Below are positions 26,714 to 38,700 of a stretch of DNA of 64,000 bases, piece by piece. Position 1 is the first letter of the stretch, and each line of letters opens with the position of its first letter. Origin of the DNA: Plecoglossus altivelis. Its lineage: Eukaryota; Chordata; Actinopteri; Osmeriformes; Plecoglossidae. The notes beneath the pieces are model-generated. The model ran no database searches. It was not told the DNA's origin and worked only from the letters and a program-made list of their open reading frames with translations. The stretch spans positions 12,221,838 to 12,285,837 of the forward strand of contig BROE01000016.1 of NCBI GenBank assembly GCA_036571765.1, read 5' to 3'. A program made the position numbers and the translations under genes.

Positions 26714-29700
26714 CTCCTTTTGTGCCCTCTGGTCCTCGTTCTGTTGCTGCAGTCAGGATCACCCCTCTGAGAAGCATGAAAGGCTCCCCTGACCTGATCC
26801 CTTCCGCAGGTGAGGAGCTGATTAACTCCTTCACTGCCCCTCTCCTTCTGCTCATGTATAATTCATCGGCTGAACCGAATGACACCTCCAACGCGCTGTC
26901 GAGGGTTACGAGGGCTAATTGAATACTAACTCGTGCACTAATACATCACACAAATAATGAGTACTCATTTAAGGATCATGGCATTCTGGTGATGTTAACC
27001 TGAAGATATGGGAGACAATCACTCAGTGGCCTGGATTTGATGTTGAAGTTCTATTATAGTCATTGAGGGCATGTAGGATGATGTATTCCCACTAGACCTG
27101 AAGCCATAAAATCTTGTCCCATGGCGATAGCTGAAAATCTTACTGAAAATAGCCATGTTGGAGATCCAGTATGATTGCTTCTTGACTTTGTGGGATGAGG
27201 AGCTTCCGAGACTGTGTGAAGCTTGGATGATTTTACCTTGTCAACCCTTTCAATAGAGTTGGATCCCTCGAGGGTGTGCAAAGGCAAGGGAGTTGTGACT
27301 TTACGGGCCACTCTGATCCACATAGATGATGAGGATTCCATCAGCGAAGAATCCAATGTTGACGCAGCTCCAAGTAAGTCTCAACTTCTTCAGCGGTTGG
27401 CTAGCATTCTCAGGATAATGTAGAGGGATCAGTCACTACAGTGATATAAGATCCCTTGACGAGGTAAAAGAGGGCAGGTCTGCGAAGATGCTGGGAGCGT
27501 GAAATAGAGGTGAATTCATTGTAGTTTACGCAATTGAAATAAAGTGCTGATAAGAGCTTAAATCTCTGTTCATATTTAACTTCTGTATGTTTTGATATTT
27601 GAGTTGTTTTCTGTTCAGAAGTGCATTTATATTTGGGTGTATTTATGTCCTGATCATTCACACTCCCTTCTCATATTTTAATGGGTCTGTCAGAGCAGCT
27701 TTTTGTTGCGTCCTGCCCACACTGCACTTTGGAACCAGGGCCTTGACTGTGGACTTGTTTGTTGAATTCAGCATGTTAGAACTGGCCTGGAGGCTGGCCA
27801 AGGCTTTGGGGGTGATGGTTTAATTGTTGTTGAGCCTGAATATAAAGGCCAGTGGAACAAATGCCCTTTACAGGGCACTGAATAGGCGCCTTGTTGTGAT
27901 GACAAAGTTCACAGATTGTGGGAGAATCTTTTTTTCCTCCATGGGGATATTAGCATCTCTGTAGATGGAAAACCATCGTGGTAAGTGTTTGGCTCCAGCA
28001 GGAACAGCCAGAGATTCATTTCTCTTGGGATTAATTAACAGTTTTCTTTTTTGTCACAAGTTTATTGCCAAGTGACAAAGGATACAGTATTTTAGATACT
28101 AGTGAATATTGAGTGGCTTTCTCAGAATGGGACGCTGTTACTACAGTGGTGTTTTTACCAAAACTGAACGTGCTGCCAAATCGTTTCAGGTGGCTGGGCC
28201 AGCCAAATAAATGGAGACAGTGCTCAAGCAGGACTGGCAGAGGGAGGCGTAAACAACATCACAGCTGATCTACCTACAGTAAACAACACATTATCTCAGG
28301 TTTGTTTACATCAAAACATTTTGCATTTTGTGAGTATGGTATGGAGGGAAAAAAGAGTAAACAGTTCAGTTGTTTAGTTTGAGGGTTGATGAAAAAGCAG
28401 ACAGATGGAAAACGCACATCAACGTGGTGTTGACTTTTACTTCGTCATCAGGCAAGTTCACCTGTAAGCACAGAGGAGATTGAGGCTCCCTCCTCTGAAC
28501 TTCAGAATCATCTGATATCACCAGCAAAGCCTCTCTCTATCTACCCCTCCACCACAACAGTCAACCCAACCATAGTTTTGCTTCAACACAATAGAGGTAA
28601 GGGGCAAGCTGGCTTTGTTTAAGGGCACCATTACTTTATAATATGTAAGCTTTGTTCGTTATAAGCTCTGCAAACCACCAGTTGGAAGTATTGTATACTG
28701 AGACTTGGCCGTAACTTCATTTCACTGTCTTTGCCTTGTTCACTTCTGTCTTTCTCAGAGCAACAAAAGCATATTTTCCATTTAGAAGGTATGCGCTGAA
28801 ACTCTCGTAATACCATCTCCTTCATGTCCTTCGGATGTCAGACAGCATGCTGATCGTCTGTTCACGTCTGCATCTAGCCACCAGAACACGTTCATGACAG
28901 ACAATATTTGCTTTTCCTGTTTAGTTTGAGCCATCTGCTCCTTCCACTCCCTACTGTCTCAATACTTGACTTAGCACGCTCAATGTATTTGCTCCTGTCA
29001 ATACCTGCAAATAGCATCAAGTGAATGAGTCATGTTGCCTAGTGTGTGGATTATGCACTGTGCTAATGGAATATTTATTTTTTGTTTGGACAGCCCGCAC
29101 AGTACCAGTCTCATATATTGTTGGTTTTTATTTCATCGAAATGTGTTAGTTTTTTTCCTTTCAATCCTTTCAATCTCATATCACCAAAGCTGAATGCTAA
29201 TGCCTACCACCTAAATTATATTTTTCATAGCATTACACTTGGCAATTTATGAGGATGAGCAGTGCATCCCACTGGCATGAAGCTCAATTTTCAGTTTGGA
29301 AGCTTCTTTTGCTTTGATGTTGTTCTCTGCCTTTCCTTAGGCCCAACACCAGAGAGGGACAAATCCCCTGATACAAGGCGTGTAGGCGGGACAGAGCGAG
29401 ACCCCCACAGGGACTCTCAGATCCCAGTCCCAGATATGGATGGTAAAAGGATGAGGATGTCCCAGCACTCGCCTGCCCTGTGCCCAGTCACCCAGCCCAT
29501 TCGGCCCGTACGGGTAAGGCAGTAACCCTAGAAAACTGCTCTGATTTCATTGGCTTTTTCTTTACATTGGAGTTTAGAACGTTTTCTTAGACGTTTCTAA
29601 GACTTTAAAATGTTTATGTTTCAGAACACCGAGAAGTCCAAGGACTGGTATAAAAATATGTTTAAACAGATTCATCGTATTCCAGGTAGGTGAAGTCTTT

Positions 29701-32700
29701 CAGCCATTTCAAAGTTCTGACATGATGGGTCCTGTAAGTGTTTGTGTGCTTGTCTATGTGTGTGTTTTTGTTTGTGCACTTGTGTTTGTGAGTCAGTTTT
29801 TTGTCACTTGTGTGTTTTGTCTCTTCGTAATCACACTCAGAGCCTGTTGAGGAAAACCCATATCGCCCCACCTACATTTTCCCAGAATCCTATGACAGGC
29901 AGATGAAAACCACAGGTATCCAATGGCAGTTACAGCTCCATGTCTCCCATTGGCTTTACTAATCAGTAATATCCTCACTCATCTACAATATGGCACCACA
30001 TATCCAACCTCTTTTAGTTGCTAACCATTACCATACATTTCAAAAATATTTAATAAGATTAAGTGATACATTTTCACATAAATAATTTCCTTCTAAACTT
30101 CTAAAGCGGAAGTTCAATAATTTATGTGAAACATCAGGTATATAATAAAACTTACAATAATTCCTTGTTCGTGTGTAGTAGAACTGAAGTAGTGGAATAA
30201 TGTAACTTTCCTAGACCTGATTACCAAGTATGACTAAGAGACAGCATTAATCTCGTCTAAAGAAAGGTCACAAATTGGTCATAAACCCAGTGACTCTTTT
30301 TAGCCACTAGATGGTATACCAGTATCATGAACTCACAGGAAGTGCATGTTTGCACATAAGCACTGAGTGCCTCTGCATAATAAAGTGTGCTCGTAGTCTG
30401 ATGTTAACAGGTATGTGTGTTAAGGACATGTATATAGTAGATATGTGCATGTTTGTGTTTATTAAATGATTTATAATTCCATATATGTTTCCAAGTGAAC
30501 TTTTTACTGGGAGCTCACTCATGCTTTACATTTACCCATCTCTCTGTCAGTAAATCACTCTGTCCATCAAGCTGTTCAGACAGAATGTTTACCCACAGGA
30601 GACAATTCCCAGATTACCTTGCTGGGCATTACTTATTCATATCAAAGAGTCTGATCAATAGCCTCTCTTTTTAGATACCGTACGTGAGGCTTTTTCCTAA
30701 GTGCTTTGAAGCACTCCATGGCCTCTGAAAAGCACTCTGTTAACATTTAGGATAACTATCACTACTAAACTAATGGAAGCTAAGGCATGCAGTGGACATA
30801 CGTGTTGAAACAGTGTTCTTCTTTAAAGCGGCCTTGTCATGTATGACTATATAGTCTTGTAAATTGTACAATTGGCTTATAGTATAAAACTGTATCTAAA
30901 GCCTTCCGCCTGCATGTCTTTTCATGCAATGCATGCCACTCAAATGCTTGTAATTTAGTTCTAGTAATGTGTAATTGTAAATAATCATGCACGGAATTAT
31001 GTAGCACATAAGCAACGCAAATGATATAACATATGTAAACTTGACACTCTTAGCTGCGGTCATAAAATCTTGGCAAGCTTAGGTAGACTAATCATCTGCG
31101 TAGCATTACTACACAGCAGCCTCTGGTGGATATGTTGAATAACTCTCTATGGAATCAGAGTCTTGATTTATGAAAGAGAATGTAAGAGACTGTTTGTTTT
31201 CAGATGACGGCCCCTCTCCCTTTGGTTATCTGGAAGATGGTGAGTTTTGAATGTCTTGACAGACATTAAAGTGTTCAATAACCCGAAAATAAAGACGGTC
31301 TTGTTTGAATTAACCAACATTTTATCGAACAGATCCCTCCTTTGTCTATTTTCAGTAAAAGGGGTGCCACGTTCAAAAAGTGCTGCTGAAGTAGAGTCCA
31401 GAGGTCAGTCAATGCCAGTGCCAACGCGGTCCTCTTCGCTCAAACCTGCCAAAAGGTTGGTCGTTTTTTCGTATGCATATTGCAGTTGTGTTATTTACCG
31501 TGGCCTTCACGCATCTGTCTCCCAGAAGTCCGTGAGTGACTTTGACTGAAAGCCAGGGTGACCTAGTCACCAAGTCAGGTCCCCTGGTCATATTAGATGA
31601 GAGAAGACACCCTCCTTATGGGGGTGCTGACAAAGAAGATCCTCTCTGTAAGGCGTGTAAGCATGAGTGATTGCGTGATGAAGGAGGACAGGTGATAGAG
31701 GATAAACTGTTGCTCACTTCAGTTGTAGCTTGCATTCCTGGCTGGCTTGCCACATCCTTAGTGTTTATTATCTCTTGTTCTGTCTTCCAAACAGTCCAAC
31801 CAGGTATCCATGCCTTTCATCTCATGACTGTTTGCGACACTTTTCTTTGATCGTGACCTTTGTTTTGTAGAGGTAGCATTTTATGACAAATATGCTATGC
31901 ACCACTGAGACATTATGTTTGACAGCCAACAGTTAATCATAGCATTTGTACCAGACTCCCTTTTGAAGTCAGTGGGTGAAACGGATGGCACTGAACATAC
32001 ATTCAGTTTTCTCTCAGGAAATGCAGAGCTCTGGTTTTCGTCATCTTGTTTACATGATTTGATTAGTGACTCAACACATGACAGTAAATTAGATTTGGTG
32101 TTATATACCCCAGAAGGAATGAGATGGAGTGAGAGAAAGAGGCAAAGAGGGGGTTACAAAAGACTGCTGTGGATAAGGACTACTGCCGAAAACTAGCCAT
32201 AGCTGGTTGCCATGGAGACTGCATGATAAGGATTGTCTCTCTCTCCCCTCCCCCCCTTGTAGGAATGAGTGGGAGCCCCCGGATAAGAAGGTAGACACCA
32301 GGAAGTACCGTGCCGAGCCCAAGAGCATCTTTGAGTACGAGCCAGGAAAATCATCGGTGCTGAAACTGGAGAAAACGGTACGGTAGCCAGTTCACTGCCA
32401 CGCTTATCTTTGCCTGTTCAGTTCTCCGCATGTTGTGTAAGCTGTTCCACCCCTATAAGAGCTTAGGTGGCTGCTTTACTAACTAGGAAAGCTCTGTAGG
32501 CGATGTATGTGCACACTGAATTGCCATGTGTACAACATTCCAAAAGAGGCTCCTGTTACAATGACAGATGACCCTAGCTTCTGTTGGTGGTGTGGAGGTA
32601 TCACTTACTAGAATAGCCATTGTCTTTCTAGTGTTCAACTTAGGCTTATTTGATGGATTTTGCTTGGACAAGGACAGTGCACACACAGCGTTTTTATGAG

Positions 32701-35700
32701 GAAATATGTAATGTACGCGTAATAATTTGGCGGTTGAATAACATGACATCATCCAATGCCCTTGAGGAGCCTCAGTTGTGATTAGCTTCACCAAATAGGT
32801 CATTATCCCTTGACGTGCCGCCTGGCTCTTCAGAATAGTCAAAGGAAAACAAGTGACTGAAAGAATACGCTGCATTTGCATTTACTTCAGCTCAGAGAAG
32901 CCACAGCTTTCACAAATATAGACTAGAGGACCCGGGAGGTGCAGGGCGGGGAACACTGTGTTGTTATTTGATTACATAATAATGTAATCACTTGAGTTGC
33001 AACTCAATTCAACTGCACCAACAGATGTTGTTAGCAGCTCTGGCTAACTCGCTATGGCACCACATCCAGGAGACAGTGACAACAAGGTACTGTTGTCATC
33101 TGGACTGATACCCAGTATACAATGGTCAGTCTCTGTACATAGCTGACTCTCCACCTACAAGGCCAACCACATGGTGTCTTGGCAGTTGCTCTCGAATGGG
33201 TCTTCTTTCCCCACCTCGTCTGTTCTCTCTGTTCTATCCGTTCTGTCGGTACCTGTAGGTGATCTTTGGGCAGATATTTACGTTACTGAGTGTTAATATA
33301 ATATTTCTCAAATATTATGTAAAAAAAAACAAAAAAAAACAATTAGACTGTACCTGTGTAAAAGTGTGTCCTCGTGTGTAGAACTGGTTCATTACGTCTT
33401 GTGGATTCCATCATTAATGTGTCATGGCTTCATTGTCTTTTCTGTGTTGTCTGAACTGTCTTCTCTGTCTTTCTCCTCTTCCTTATTACCATGCTCCTGT
33501 ACACTCAGGATTTAAATCCAGAAGATGTAGACATAGAGAATGAGCCTTGGTATAGATTCTTTTCAGAGATGGATTTTGAGAAAGTGGTAAGTCGTCACAA
33601 TCCTTTAAAGTGACAGCGTCATTAAATCATGCATGTGATAACATTTATGTTTAAATACCTAAACAGTGTCTGTCTGAAAAAGACTACTCCAAACTCTACC
33701 CCACTTCACTCCTTCAAACCTGAACTGAATGACCAACAGCCAAAAAAAATGCACTTTACAAGTATTACTTTAGGATTCCTTAAGTCCCTGCCATTCTTCA
33801 AAAACACTATTGTCAGTTTCTGTGACCATTGTAGGACAAAACTGTGTGTGTGGCCATGTCATTCCATGTTTTGTACTGTATATATTTGATCATTGTGGCT
33901 TTGCATTGTTTTCAAACCTTAGAAAAGAAAAATAATTGAATTGAACCTTTTTTCATTCATACACTGTACTGTAATCTCCCTGTATCTTACACAGAGCCCC
34001 TAAAGAAAATGAGATATTTTGGTTGCTTCCTTTATCTTGGCTACCTTGGCCGCCTACAAATCTCTGTAAGTTTGGAAAATAACGTTGATAAGGTTGGTTT
34101 TGTCTTTAGGCCATTGTGTGACTACCTACAGTAGCAATGGCTCTTATTCAGAGTGACTAAGATTGTTAACATTTTTACATGCTGTCAATCTGATGAGTCT
34201 AATTATAAACCCACGCAATCCAGCTTTCTTTTCTAAATAGTAAAGAATAATTAATGTATCTCAGCTGTTGTTGGGCCACCAGGCAATGGGCCATAGTTGT
34301 CCTTTACAACAGGATCCTGGCGGCTGTACCAACCTTGGCACCATGCCTGTTGTACCATATCATTAAGTCAGCACCTTTGCAAAATGTGGTGTTATACATT
34401 GATGGGCAACCTGCAAATGAGGACACACAGTAGCACACGCCAGAGGACTGGGCAAGGTGACTCAGACTAATGTAACACTTCAGTCAGATAGCATCAGGCC
34501 TACACAAGAACTACATGACAGTCCCGGGCAGTTGTGGAAAGACATGCTGTCTCCGGTATATTAAATAGGGATCCGAGTGAAGACATGCTGTCACAGATGA
34601 ATCAGTAGATGTTTGATGTACAGGAGCTTGATGAGTACATGCCCGGAGCCTGTCTTGGCACCAGGCTATATGGGACTGGAAGACTGGCTTTCCCACCAAC
34701 AGATGTTACGTCTCCTTTCCCTATGACAGTCAGGGCCAACCTCCGCTGAGTCTGCCTGGAAAACCACACCCTGGATCATATGAGGCAGCACTGACTCGGC
34801 TGTGAGACCATAACACATGCGAGGAATCTCCAGTTTCCAGCCTTCTCTTTGAGTGAAGCCGGTGGGGGAGAGGAGGGGGGGGGGGTTAGGGGGCGGTGAT
34901 CTGTTGAAAGACATGTCTGACTCAAACTCCTAGTTATATGAGGAGCCTGGTAGCACTGATGGAACCAGCGCTGTCCCTTGGTAGGTATTGGGGCATTTGG
35001 ATATTTGCCAGATGAGCTCAGTTTGATGGCTGGCTCCCTGTGAAACGTCAAAGTCATCGCTAAAGCTACACGCGGTATGTGTAATATTTGACCCTTAAGG
35101 CTGGCCTAGACAGACTGGCTCAATGGCCTTTGACTGACATGTCTCTTTTCGGTCCTAGTGACTAGAGGTAACTGGAAGATAAGTGTTCATGAGTTTAAAT
35201 GAAGAACTGACTCTATAAGGCTCATGTGGCTGCCAGTTTGCCATACTTGGCCCAAAGTGTCAGCATGGCCATATTCTTTCCCTAGATGAAGACAGTGCCC
35301 ACCTGAACTCAAAAAGCACTTTTTCTAAGGTGAGAAAATAAATCAAGAGTCTCCTGAAAGGCACATTCACAACCCATTACCGTACAGTGACATCCTTGAA
35401 AAGTCCGATCGACCCTTGACACAAGATAAGATCATAAGCTCACAGTGGTCTAGAAGTGGATACAACACATAGGTCATCATAGCCATGTGATCATAGGTCA
35501 TAGACGCCTGTCTTCCAGTCAGGATTCCTTACATAACTATGGTCAGGACCATCATGTTGGTCTCCTGCGTCCGACCGAGTGACGCTGCCTGTCTGGCATA
35601 TGCTGAGGAGAGGGCAGCTGCTAGCAGCTACAGTGTCTTTTCAGTGAGTCACATACCACCCCTCCATCTACGACCTTAACGTTCCACCGGAAGCAACCCA

Positions 35701-38700
35701 TAAGCCGACCCAGCCTATTGTGTTTTCCGATTTAACCTCTGTTATGTACTTAACCTTTATCGCTAAGCATTTAGTGCTGAGGGGGATGAGGGATACAGCT
35801 ATAACAGTATAGTCATGCTGGCAAATGGTTATCTTCGTAAGAACATCCCTAAACAAATAAGAGGGTTCAATTTTGGAAGGAACGGATTCAAGTTACCATG
35901 ATCTAGTCCTGATTCCTATTTTTGATGTCGAATAACACTCCAACCTGCGATGGATAACTATTAATACCTCAGCAAAGTAGTAAATTTCTCTCAGTCATCT
36001 TGAACACCTGTTTGGAAACAGGCATTTGAAAATGTGCAAACATTAGTAACACAGTGTTCCACTGACTCAGCGGGGGAAAGGAGTCCATACCTTCTGCTGT
36101 CTGGCAAGTAACAGCATCTGATTCTGCTGTTTTTAGATACTTTTAGATTGTCTGATATTCACTCCTGGGTGTTCTCTGTCTTTCAGATTTGGGTTTTCCA
36201 CGGTATTATGTTGCTCTGTTCTTGCAGGGGTTTGTGGGGCTAACATTCATAAAGGGCCACCAGTTTTGAGTTACTGTCTCCGTGGCCAATATAAATTGCT
36301 GTTAGAAGCGTTATTTCACCTTCCACGCACCACACACAGTGACATGACTCAGGCTTCTACAGTATCTCTTGTAAATAATCAGATTAAGATTCCATTCCTT
36401 GACTTCAGATAATCCTTTCACTCTTGTTTCCTGTTTATTTTCCATCAGCGCTGTGTGTGCAAGCTCAATTACCCACCACTATCAAGGGACAGCCTTTCAA
36501 CCCTTGTTGACAGTGACGGGGGAGATCACAGAGAGGGCACACAAGAAAGGAGGGGAGGGCAGACACAGATTATTCGGTGGCAGTGGCATGTTCTCGAAGG
36601 GTGAAGTGGCATGGAACATTTTGCTTTATAAATAGATTAGTCTATAGACCTGCCAGCCTGAATTCTGGTCTTATAAAGATAGGCATTCGTTCTGAAAGGT
36701 TATTAATGATCCTTCTCTGGCAACCAGGAGGAGAGGCATGTCAGGGGAAATGAGCAGTGCAGAATGCTACTGGTCTGGTCAACTGTTTCTGGATTGCGCG
36801 GGTAGGGGGTGCTGCGCCGGAGTACATGTGGCGCTACGAGACGGGTCAGGATGGCGCTGGGATTGTGCAATCTTATTTGCAAACAACACTTGTGCTTTTA
36901 TTCATAGCCCTCATGTCGCGTCAGTTATTTTTACCTACTGTGACGTCCACATTGCAAAAAGCAACAGAAACAGTGGGCTAAAATTAGCGAGCTCTAAACC
37001 ATTCAAAATGCTTGTTGGTGCTCCCCCAGCGAATGGCTCTCTATGTTTTGGGGTTAGTAACTGCCCCACAAATAACAACTGCTTTTGATCTCAAGATACC
37101 CACGTGCATGTCAGCCATCTCCGTTCTTCACACGTACTCACTCAAGTCCTCTTCTCTTGCTTGACTGTTATCTTATTTTAACTTTGCTTGACACTTGTGC
37201 CTATTTCAACGTATATTTTCGTCATGTGTGCTATTTTGATGTCTTGCAATTTATTGTTCATTGTATGATGTTGTATTGTGCATCATTACATTTCTGTGTG
37301 TTTGTATGTGTGTGTGTATGTGTGTGTGTGTGTAATTTGGCCTGCTAGCACCACCAGCTGGTTAATTGTCCCCTGGTCTGGTCCACTGGTAATGAGAGTG
37401 ACTCAATACCAGACAAAAGAGATGGCCTCTGTTAGAGACAGCAGCTGATTGGCTGAGCTAGTGACAGCCCCCTCCCCGCATGGGTGCCCCTGACCGATGC
37501 ACGCCCACCCCCACAACCCCTCCTCACTGCTGCTTGTTTTCTCCAACTTGCACGCGGGCCAAAACACACGCTTGCTCTTCTATGTAAAGCTTCAGAGCTA
37601 AGAATCCTGGGCTTTCGAGGCAATACAGAGACAGCAGAGAGAGAGAGAGGAAGAGAAAGAGAGAGAGAGCGAGAACAAAGAATCTCACCATAGCTAATGC
37701 TTCTACTTCCATTCTAGTTGGAGGAGACCTTCCTGTGGATCTATCAATGACTTCTTTGTTTGGTTTGTTGCAGAGTGCCCCCTCTTTCAGCCCCCTGGAA
37801 ACCCCTTCCGACCTACAGCAGTAGTAAGTCCATCCTTCTCTTACCGATACGTGTTGCTGCCCGATTCCTATCTGTTTGTTGCTCTTTATTTCAGGGATGT
37901 ATTGAGGGGGTGGGGGGGATCAGAGGGGGTTCGCTATCCCTCTACCCTGTGGAGCTCTCCCCCCCATCAGGGGGGACCCCTGCTTCCTGAGAGCTTCCTC
38001 ATAATTAGAGTAGGAACTGCCAGGACACTGTCCTCTGTCTGTGTTCGATCTTCTTTTTTTGAGGGACAGTGGTGGTAGAGGAGACACAAAGTGAGGTTAC
38101 TATGTGTCAATGAATTCAGAGCGGAGGCACAACAGCCCAGACCAAAACCTGGTTGTCATTAGCTTGGAGGAAGAGGGAACTCCAGCCGCTCCCACCCATG
38201 CTGCTACGCGGAACTTCGAAACCGTTATCTCCCCCTGAATGGATGAGTGAGAAGCTGCGTCTTCTACTAGAACAATGGTTTTTATACGGCTGAGGATGTG
38301 TGGGCAGTGAGGAAACAGCATGTCGGACAGCTTTGATCTCTTTGTTTTTTCCAGTAGAGATTTATGTGTTCTATTTTTGTTTCCGTAATAAAATGTGAGG
38401 AATTCTGGACCAAGCCATGGTGACTTTCTTGTGGGGCTGTAACTAAACTTCTCCCTCCATTTTTGTATGGAACTTTCCGTTGGTCCGTTAATGTCAGTAG
38501 TCAGAGGGTAAACAGTAATATTATCATTACCTAAGGCTTTTGGAAGGTGCAATACTTGATGTGATCACTTTCAAATAGCCAGTGTGAAAGCTCACTTACT
38601 AGTCCTGAAAAGAAGCATAACATTGAATAGATGTTCTCTCTCTTTCAAAGCAACATGTGTTTAGGGCGTGTTAATTTTCTCTGAGGTTTCTTTGAAATTG

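Noticed and set aside
30304..30318. Fourth CTCF-like word, CCACTAGATGG
   Set aside because: Three mismatches to the core consensus in the second half.
35287..35331. Exon-like segment between CCCTAG and GTGAGA in a sorbs1 intron
   Set aside because: In the phase required by the neighbouring exons it has an early stop; the open phase does not fit.
36738..37088. 116-codon open frame in a sorbs1 intron
   Set aside because: No recognisable domain, no suitable splice context and overlapping frames of similar length.
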